Assembly: GCF_946885955.1 (NCBI RefSeq) | Contig: NZ_CAMPHI010000025.1 | Coordinates: 1-64,000, forward strand | Length of the DNA stretch: 64,000 nt | Origin: an uncultured Pseudomonas sp. | Lineage (GTDB): Bacteria; Pseudomonadota; Gammaproteobacteria; Pseudomonadales; Pseudomonadaceae | Direction of reading: 5' to 3' | Part shown: positions 58,745 to 64,000 of the stretch, piece by piece | Layout of the letters: the number at the start of each line of letters is the position of its first letter | Position numbering within the stretch: position 1 is the stretch's first letter | Notes under the pieces: model-generated | What the model saw: only the letters and a program-made list of their open reading frames with translations | Told to the model about the DNA's origin: nothing | Database searches by the model: none | Made by a program: the position numbers and the translations under genes

Positions 58745-58909
58745 AGCCTCTTCCTGCACCTAGCCGCCGGCTCCGGTAGGGAGAAGCTGTTGAAGCAGCT
58801 AGCCACGACCGTCATTGGAATCAGGCTAGGTGAGATTACGGGATCTCGGGCGCGAATCCACATCGATGCACCAGCTGACATTTCCATAGCCAGAGAAGAG
58901 CTACTATGA
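58745..58909 (+). pseudogene. remnant of an RsmN/CsrA-type RNA-binding regulator
   Basis: Translated in frame from 58745 to the TGA at 58907-58909, the sequence gives LFLHLAAGSGREKLLKQL followed by GIRLGEITGSRARIHIDAP and then DISIAREELL. This matches the pattern of CsrA-family proteins (GNQVRIGVNAP...VHREE). It fits the RsmN branch better, which carries an inserted helix (EELIRQL) before IxGxQARVGIEAP and ends in RDEL. No ATG is available, and an in-frame TAA at 58742 cuts it from an upstream stretch. A TTG at 58790 behind AGGGAG could give only 39 residues lacking the first strand. I take it as a decayed gene. Confidence 0.65.
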
Positions 58910-58955
58910 GATTAGACACAATAGAGCTTGTAAACTACCGTATGGATGTAACCCC

Positions 58956-59536
58956 ATGGCAATAATTAAATCCTCTATTTTAACTTTAACAAATATCATT
59001 GGATATTTACTTGTTTCTGGATGCGCTTCAATGCCACCAGAAGCTAAAGTAGAGGAGGGGGTGCGTTTAATACTTGATCGATCAAATGATCCGGCGGTTA
59101 ATTTTTTTACTACGCTGACGACTATGATTGTTTCTCCCCTAGAGCTATAACGTTACCTTACACGCAGATGATTGGAGCATATTCAGTTCCTAGAAAGAAG
59201 TACTTAACTATATATGCCGCCCATGAGAACTCCCCGATCCCAGGTCTGCCTCTATATCGATCCCAGTGCGTCGAGGTCGAGACAGTGTTAATCGAGGGAG
59301 TTAAGGAGCTCAAAATTGTTACTGGCGTGGGAGCTAACGATTGCGAAACTATATACTCTGCCAAAGGAGAAGATAACCAATGGAGGGAGCTAGATAGCGT
59401 GCAGCGCATCAATCCCCATCTTCCTTTTTGGGCGCTTGAAACTCAAGGGCCTTACTGTATTGCCAGTCCGCAATTTCAAGGGTCCTCACTTTATATTAAG
59501 CCCCGCACCAAAGCGGATAATGAAAAGGCTTATTGA
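58956..59536 (+). pseudogene. cysteine-rich lipoprotein A, frameshifted
   Basis: The first part (58956-59150) gives a signal and lipobox (YLLVSGC, Cys about 23) and stops at 59150. If one T is added to the T7 run at 59102-59108, translation passes through YYADDYDCFSPRAITL and continues in the frame of the second part to 59536, giving about 193 residues. This restored protein is a paralogue of the gene at 59542: both share ADDYDC, KxYLxI, VTGxG..C.TI and QGSSxYxxPR. Four cysteines of the mature part are conserved. Function unknown. It is either a real one-base loss or a homopolymer sequencing error. Confidence 0.75.
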
Positions 59537-59541
59537 TTTCC

Positions 59542-60114
59542 ATGACCAGCATAGTCAGAAAGTTTAAAACGTGTATTGCTTTATCTTTGGCGCTCTTACT
59601 AGCCGGTTGCACAGCGCCTCCCCTTCAAAAGCCGTCTAGCGGCAATAAAGTTGAAGTCACCTTTGAGCGAACCAACACCATGACTGGTGAGTTTGTAGTA
59701 TGGGCGGATGACTATGATTGTTACGGCTATGCAGAGCCAGTTAACTTTGGCTCTGGCATAAACAAAGTTAAAGTTTTCTTAGAGCGAAAGCCTTATCTCA
59801 GTATACAGTCTATGCAATATTCACAAATTACAGTGCCGGGAATTTCTACCACATACAGCTCCTGCGGAGGAACCAGGACAATTGCAATTGACGAGACCAG
59901 TCAGTACAAAGTAGTGACAGGTCTAGGCCCATACTACTGTCAGACTATTTTCTTAAAAAAAGAAGCTAGCGGCCAATGGGTAACCATAGAATCAGATAAG
60001 CGCCTTCCTCCACCCAGCACTGGATGGGGTATAAATAATCCTGGTTGCGCTGCAGATGCTAAATACCAAGGTTCTTCTATATACATGCAACCGCGCGGGC
60101 CATCCGCCCAATAA
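59542..60114 (+). CDS. cysteine-rich lipoprotein B, unknown family
   Basis: The 190-residue protein has a signal and lipobox (LALLLAGC, Cys about 22). The mature part is beta-rich, with ADDYDCYGYAEPV (about 56-68), TYSSCGGTRTI, VVTGLGPYYCQTIF and AKYQGSSIYMQPR at the C-terminus. Four further cysteines could form two disulfides in the envelope. It is the intact tandem paralogue of lipoprotein A. Low GC and position beside tRNA-Ser point to transfer. ATG 59542 is preceded only by AAAGG; a TTG at 59533 would add three residues. I do not recognise the family. Confidence 0.78.
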   Translation: MTSIVRKFKTCIALSLALLLAGCTAPPLQKPSSGNKVEVTFERTNTMTGEFVVWADDYDCYGYAEPVNFGSGINKVKVFLERKPYLSIQSMQYSQITVPGISTTYSSCGGTRTIAIDETSQYKVVTGLGPYYCQTIFLKKEASGQWVTIESDKRLPPPSTGWGINNPGCAADAKYQGSSIYMQPRGPSAQ

Positions 60115-60149
60115 CAAGGGTTAGTGTAAAAACATTGCAAAAAATAGCT

Positions 60150-60249
60150 GGGATTGGCGGAGGTCTCTCGGCTAGAGGTCGCGAATATCAATGCTTTGCC
60201 AGATATAGCGGGCGAAAATATAGGATTAAAATCCTTAATATTCCCGCCA
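60150..60249 (+). pseudogene. decayed tRNA-Ser-like copy
   Basis: The last 33 bases, TAGGATTAAAATCCTTAA then TATTCCCGCCATATA, align with the T-arm, acceptor and flank of the functional tRNA-Ser (TAGGGTTCAAATCCCTA, TCTTCCCGCCATATA). The T-loop has lost its invariant C (TTAAAAT), and both the T-stem and acceptor stem have mismatches. The 5' part (GGGATTGGCGGAGG) is only loosely similar. It is best read as the far-end att copy of an inserted element. Confidence 0.65.
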
Positions 60250-60256
60250 TATATAG

Positions 60257-60295
60257 AAAAGCCCCGCAAATAAATAGAATTTGCGGGGCTTTTTC
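60257..60295. terminator. intrinsic terminator at islet end
   Basis: AAAAGCCCCGCAAA and TTTGCGGGGCTTTTT form a 14-bp stem with a T-run in the plus direction and an A-run (T-run on minus) on the other side. It could end transcription of lipoprotein B and also of parD/parE from the right. Confidence 0.88.
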
Positions 60296-60308
60296 TTTTG
60301 GAGCTTCT

Positions 60309-60365
60309 TCAAAAAACTCTCCACCATTTCGCCAGTGTTCTCGGGGTAATCGGTTTGGTCTTCAT
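60309..60365 (-). pseudogene. N-terminal stub of ParE-like toxin
   Basis: An ATG overlapping the parD stop (ATGA) opens an 18-codon frame, MKTKPITPRTLAKWWRVF. The first 12 residues fit the usual ParE opening (KPxxPRxLA). Homology is lost after about 60330 and a stop follows. The toxin body is missing, so no functional toxin can be made here. Confidence 0.6.
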
Positions 60366-60598
60366 GCCCGAGCGCTACGCACCTTGACGCGTAGCAATTT
60401 GAAGTAGTCGCCATCGGCAGGCGTAGTGGGGGCGGATTTCGCTCCAACCAGAAGCAGACCACGCAGATGCTGCCGGTCATGATCCTTACGAATCAGTTCG
60501 CGAACGTACTCGCTACTGGTGCTGTAGCGACGCTGGCCAACCTGCTCATCGACGAAGCTTTTCAGCGCATCGGGTAAAGAAATGTTCATGGTGCTCAT
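60362..60598 (-). CDS. parD: ParD-family antitoxin, orphan
   Basis: The 78-residue protein is a ribbon-helix-helix antitoxin. MNISLPDALKSFVDEQV forms the DNA-binding strand, and RYSTSSEYVRELIRKD carries the two helices. The C-terminal toxin-binding part (GLLLVGAKSAPTTP...) is retained but ends unusually in KLLRVKVRSARA. Starts at 60598 and 60589 are both possible. It would normally neutralise ParE, a gyrase poison, but the toxin gene is cut to a stub. It may still repress its own promoter or protect against a related incoming ParE. Confidence 0.85.
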   Translation of the reverse strand: MSTMNISLPDALKSFVDEQVGQRRYSTSSEYVRELIRKDHDRQHLRGLLLVGAKSAPTTPADGDYFKLLRVKVRSARA

Positions 60599-60757
60599 GA
60601 TGGAATCCGCCCTTTTGGCAAAAATTGGCAAAGACGCCACATCCTACCGCTAAAGAGGGTGTCGAAAACACTGTGCCAAATAGCGACGAATCGAGACGGC
60701 AAGGAAGGGCGAACCCTCCGTACTGCAACGGTTTGCGATGAATTGAAACGCTAGAAG

Positions 60758-60774
60758 ACGGGTTCAAATCCCAT
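60758..60774 (+). other. isolated tRNA T-arm-like sequence
   Basis: ACGGG-TTCAAAT-CCCAT has the invariant T-loop TTCAAAT and a near-complete stem, 160 bp upstream of parD, with no acceptor or anticodon arm nearby. It could be the trace of another tRNA-targeting insertion or coincidence. The surrounding 60599-60874 gap also holds a direct repeat of TTGGCAAA near 60620, possibly in the parD promoter. Confidence 0.35.
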
Positions 60775-60874
60775 AAATTATGCCCCGGATGGCACGCGGG
60801 CACTTTTGCGCATTTGATCATTATCAGGGCCGCGTGCAAGCTACGGCCTCTACTCCTTTCTTGCGTTATGCCCC

Positions 60875-61825
60875 ATGAAATCCGTCGCAGTCGTGTTGTT
60901 CCCTGAACTCCTTCTACTTGATGTCTCTGGGCCGATGGAGGTTTTCTCCATTGCTAACCGCTTCCTGGCTAAAGACGACTGCTATGAAATATCGACAATA
61001 GCCTCGGATGAGTTGCTGGTCCGCGCATCGAATGGGTTGGCGCTTACTGCGGATATGCTGATTGACGATGCGCCTGGGGGCTACGACGTGCTGTTGGTGC
61101 CGGGTGGGCCGGGTGCCTATAACGAGGTTTATCCGCGGATCGAATGTTGGCTGCGTAAGGTCGCTACAGGGGTCAAGTGTTTGGGCTCGATCTGTACCGG
61201 GGCCTTTATTTTGGGGCAGGCTGGCCTGCTTGATGGTCGCCGCGTCACTACCCATTGGAATTACACGGAACGGTTGGCCAAGCGCTATCCCCACGCGGAG
61301 GTCGAAACCGACCGGATATTCGTTAGAGATGGAAACTTGATCACCTCGGGCGGGGTTACCACCGGGATCGATTTGGCGCTGTCGATTGTCGCCGAAGACC
61401 ATGGGAAGAAAATGGCGTTGGCCGTGGCCAAGGTGTTGCTGGTGGTGATGCAGCGTCAAGGCGGGCAGATGCAGTTCAGCCCTTTGGTGGCGGCCGTCGC
61501 CAAGGACGATTCGCCTATTGCCAGAGTCCAGAATTACGTACTGGAAAATGTGACGGAGGAGTTCAGCATCGAGCGCATGGCCGCGCTGGCAGCTATGAGC
61601 TCACGTCACTTTGCACGGCTTTTTACCCGCGAAGTGAACATGACGCCGATGGAATTTGTGCAAAGCGCGCGCATCGACAGCGCCAGAGCGCTGTTGGAAA
61701 CCACGGAGCTTCCGCTGAAAACAGTGGCTTACCGCAGTGGCTTCGGCAGTGTGCGGCATATGCGCTACTTGTTCAGCGAAAGGTTGGGGCTTACGCCGAC
61801 GCTCTATCGCAGGCAATTCAGCTAG
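60875..61825 (+). CDS. GlxA-family AraC-type transcriptional regulator
   Basis: The 316-residue protein joins an N-terminal DJ-1/PfpI amidase-like domain (about 3-175) to a C-terminal AraC helix-turn-helix domain (about 213-312). The first has VPGGPGAYN and CLGSICTGAFILGQAG, with the nucleophile-position Cys kept. The second has SIERMAALAAMSSRHFARLF and VAYRSGFGSVRHMRYLF. Such proteins sense small nitrogenous compounds, as in the GbdR/ArgR/CdhR group. The target is not visible, since neither neighbour is metabolic. ATG 60875 lacks a clear ribosome binding site. Confidence 0.9.
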   Translation: MKSVAVVLFPELLLLDVSGPMEVFSIANRFLAKDDCYEISTIASDELLVRASNGLALTADMLIDDAPGGYDVLLVPGGPGAYNEVYPRIECWLRKVATGVKCLGSICTGAFILGQAGLLDGRRVTTHWNYTERLAKRYPHAEVETDRIFVRDGNLITSGGVTTGIDLALSIVAEDHGKKMALAVAKVLLVVMQRQGGQMQFSPLVAAVAKDDSPIARVQNYVLENVTEEFSIERMAALAAMSSRHFARLFTREVNMTPMEFVQSARIDSARALLETTELPLKTVAYRSGFGSVRHMRYLFSERLGLTPTLYRRQFS

Positions 61826-62004
61826 TGTCCGTATTGGGCTGTCGATTGGCCGTATCTGTCCGCTTTTGAGCACTTTCTCAGCAAGGATCTTTGCGAGGAT
61901 GTCCGGGAATCCTCACAACGGAGGAGCGCTAGACGCTGAGCGGAGTTGGTTTGGTGGTTGGTACGCCAAGACGAGCCTGGTCGCTGTCCTAGCGCTTCGT
62001 ATGC

Positions 62005-63477
62005 ATGGAAAGACCCAGAAGCATCCACCCCGAAGGGACAGTACGGTTCGGGCCCTTTTGCTATCACGCGCACCAGCGGCTCGTAGCCGATGGGAATAAG
62101 CCACTGCGCCTGGGTAGCAAGGCGCTCGAGATCCTCCATCTGCTGATTGAGAACGCCGGGGCCGTGGTGAGCAAGGAAACCATCATTGCTCATGTATGGC
62201 CTTCCACTGTGGTCGAAGACATCAACTTGCGGGTACAGATTGCCGCCTTGCGACGCGTGCTCAGGGACGGGCAGGGCGGTCAGCGTTATATCGTCAATGT
62301 CCCGCAGCGTGGCTACAGCTTCGTTGCCGAGGTGCAAGCGGGCATCGCGCAAAGTGCCGGCCCTGCTTGGCGGGCCGAGAGCTCAGGTGCCAATCTGCCG
62401 GTGCGACTGTCCGCGGTTGAAGGTCGTGATGCGGTTGTCGAGCGCCTGATCAAGCTGCTGCCCGTTCGCCGCTTCATCACCCTGGTTGCCGCTGGCGGCA
62501 TGGGTAAGACGACGGTGGCGGTGCGGGCTGCCGAGTTGCTGCAACAGCACTATGGCGATGGGGTGGTTTTTGTCGATCTCGCCGCACTTACGGATTCGGC
62601 GCGAGTGCCGGCCAAAGTCCTTAGCACCCTCGGCCTGGGCACCCAGGGCATTGAGCCTGGCGCTTGCCTAGCCGACCATCTGCGCAATCGCCATCTGTTG
62701 CTGCTACTGGATAATTGCGAACACCTGATCGATGCCTGCGCCAATCTGGCTGAGCACCTGCTCAAGGAGGCGCCTCGGTTGTCGATTCTGGCGACCAGTC
62801 GCGAGCCTCTGCTGGCCGTGGGGGAGTCTGTGCAGCGCTTGATACCGCTAAGCATTCCCGAGGCTACGGCGCACTTGAGCGCGAACGAGGCGTTGAAGTA
62901 CTCGGCGCTGCAGCTATTCGTTTCTCGCGTGGCGGCTCATCAAGAACGCTTCACTCTGCAGGAGCAGGATGTGGCCACTGTCGCGGATATCTGCCGGCGA
63001 TTGGACGGTTCCCCACTGGCTATCGAGTTGGCGGCTGCGCGGGTGGAGGCCTTCGGTTTGGAGGGACTGCGGGTTCACCTGGATGGTGATTTTCTATTGT
63101 CGATGCGCGGACAGCGAACGGCCCTGTCGCGTCAGCAGTCGTTGCGCGATTCCTTGAGCTGGAGTTATGCGTTGCTGTCAACGGCCGAGCGGACCGTGTT
63201 GCAGCGCCTGGCCGTGCTCAAGGCGCCCGTTACGCTGGATCAGGCAATTACGGTTGTCAGCTGCGAGTTGCTGGGTGAGGCCTGTATCTTCGAGGCGATT
63301 ATCCAATTGGCGGCAAAGTCCTTGCTCTTCGTCGAGATGAGCGCTGAGGGCGCGCGCTATGGATTACTCAATTGCACCCGTGCCTATGCCCTGGAAAAGC
63401 TCAGGGAAAGTCAGGGTTATCTGGTGGCGCAAAACGCTGTACCCGCTATCGGGATCCGCGTCATCGAGCCGGCATGA
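62005..63477 (+). pseudogene. winged-helix/NB-ARC-type ATPase regulator, N-terminal half only
   Basis: The 490-residue frame has an OmpR-type winged helix (about 15-108: LRLGSKALEILHLLIENAG, PQRGYSFVAEV) and a STAND-type ATPase. The P-loop is AAGGMGKTTVAVRAAELL (about 162-179), then LLLLLDNCEHLID and TSREPLL, GSPLAIELAAAR. Full-length family members run to about 900 residues with C-terminal helical repeats. Here the frame stops soon after YALEKLRES. In the next frame RCTRYRDPRHRAG resembles the usual continuation RHARYYRDLxERA, so I read a frameshift near 63433 and a break near 63480. Confidence 0.7.
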
Positions 63478-63492
63478 ATTGTCGCGCCCGCC

Positions 63493-64000
63493 TCAGGCCG
63501 GGAGCGCGAAGTTCAGTCGATCCAGCGTTTGCTTGGCCTGCAGCAAGTCGGGGGTGGCAAAACCCTCGGTAAAGCGCGCATAGATCGGAGCCAGCAGGGC
63601 GTGGGCGTCTTGCTCGCGACCTTGCAACTGCCACAGGTGCGCGAGGCTGGTGGCACTGCGCAGCTCCCAGGCGATGGCGCCCTGTTGCCGTGCAATAGCC
63701 AGTGACTGTAATAGCAAGCCTTCGGCTGTGTGCTGTTCTGCTGGCTGTAGCTCGATCAGGTTCACTGCTTTCGCGCGTAGCGTCTCCGCCGTCGCCCAGC
63801 CGGCATCCCCGGACATCGCCCGCTCGAGCATGGCATCGTCGGCAAAGCAGGAATGCAGCGTCACTGCGATATCCCTGACCAGCCCTGAATATGCGGTTCG
63901 GTTTTCCGTCAGGGTGGCTGCATCCAGCGTGGCGTAACGCCGAGCCCAGGTATGGAAAAAACGCAGGTTGTGCGTTTGGCTGCGCTCGAGGAACAACTCG
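63493..64000 (-). CDS. C-terminal part of a related ATPase regulator, cut by window edge
   Basis: The frame is open from the right edge down to the TCA at 63493 and gives about 168 residues of helical-repeat sequence. It ends AIARQQGAIAWELRSATSLA then LLAPIYARFTEGFATPDLLQ, the typical C-terminus of the winged-helix/STAND regulator family. It converges on the truncated copy with only 15 bp between. Its N-terminus is outside the window, so it may be an intact paralogue or the missing half of the same gene after an inversion. Confidence 0.7.
   Translation of the reverse strand, partial: ELFLERSQTHNLRFFHTWARRYATLDAATLTENRTAYSGLVRDIAVTLHSCFADDAMLERAMSGDAGWATAETLRAKAVNLIELQPAEQHTAEGLLLQSLAIARQQGAIAWELRSATSLAHLWQLQGREQDAHALLAPIYARFTEGFATPDLLQAKQTLDRLNFALPA

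Larger units (their letters stand above)
58621..60253 (+). mobile_element. small islet inserted at tRNA-Ser
   Basis: The 13-bp sequence TTCCCGCCATATA occurs at the tRNA-Ser 3' end (58621-58633) and again at 60241-60253 after a decayed tRNA-Ser copy. The DNA between is AT-rich compared with the flanks and carries a CsrA-like remnant and two lipoprotein genes. No integrase or transposase is visible. It is therefore a relic or a passively carried unit of a tRNA-targeting element. Confidence 0.7.

Noticed and set aside
60235..60480. 81-codon minus-strand frame overlapping parD
   Set aside because: It runs through the parD gene in another frame and through a terminator. The ParE-like start is in a different frame.

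Overview
The window is a high-GC chromosomal stretch of a Pseudomonas (Pseudomonadaceae). The protein families and their order (dinB, ldhA, gacS, cysM, rlmD, relA, mazG, purN-purM, hda, proS, an OprD-type porin, slyX, dps, aspS, pmpR, ruvCAB, ybgC-tolQRAB-oprL-cpoB, queE-queC, tRNA-Lys, nadA, bepA, bcp-gcvR, dapA-bamC) follow the order I remember from the P. aeruginosa PA0922-PA1013 interval. The species is not P. aeruginosa itself: the PQS gene cluster and island that I recall between queC and nadA in PAO1 are absent, and purC is of a different family type.

Layout. 1-13 kb: initiator tRNA, translesion polymerase, D-lactate dehydrogenase, the GacS sensor kinase, cysteine synthase B, RlmD, RelA and MazG. 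13-29 kb: purine genes, envelope proteins, Hda, several small conserved proteins and ProS. 29-37 kb: porin, HIT protein, SlyX, a membrane-anchored cold-shock protein, a diguanylate cyclase, Dps, an SDR enzyme and an HPt/HD-GYP protein. 37-47 kb: aspS, pmpR, ruvCAB behind a LexA-box-like promoter, then the Tol-Pal envelope operon. 47-58 kb: queuosine precursor genes, tRNA-Lys, nadA, BepA, a TusA-like protein, a PerM-like protein, Bcp, GcvR, DapA, BamC and a yeast-type PurC. Palindromic repeat elements sit in several gaps (3.5, 11.4, 19.1, 47.5, 50.6 and 54 kb).

The accessory part starts at tRNA-Ser(CGA), 58540. A roughly 1.6 kb AT-rich islet lies between this tRNA and a decayed tRNA-Ser-like copy at 60150-60249. 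Both ends carry the 13-bp sequence TTCCCGCCATATA. The islet holds a remnant that resembles the C-terminal part of an RsmN/CsrA RNA-binding protein, and two tandem paralogous cysteine-rich lipoproteins of unknown function. The first lipoprotein is broken by a one-base change in a T homopolymer. No integrase is visible. Next come an orphan ParD antitoxin whose ParE partner is reduced to an N-terminal stub, a GlxA-type AraC regulator, and two converging pieces of winged-helix/ATPase regulators, the first of which appears truncated and frameshifted.

Most of the window is ordinary core genome: DNA repair and SOS, stringent response, purine and queuosine synthesis, and outer-membrane assembly. The best candidates for something undescribed are the tRNA-Ser islet with its lipoprotein family and CsrA-like remnant, the palindromic elements, and the possible regulatory structure upstream of queC.
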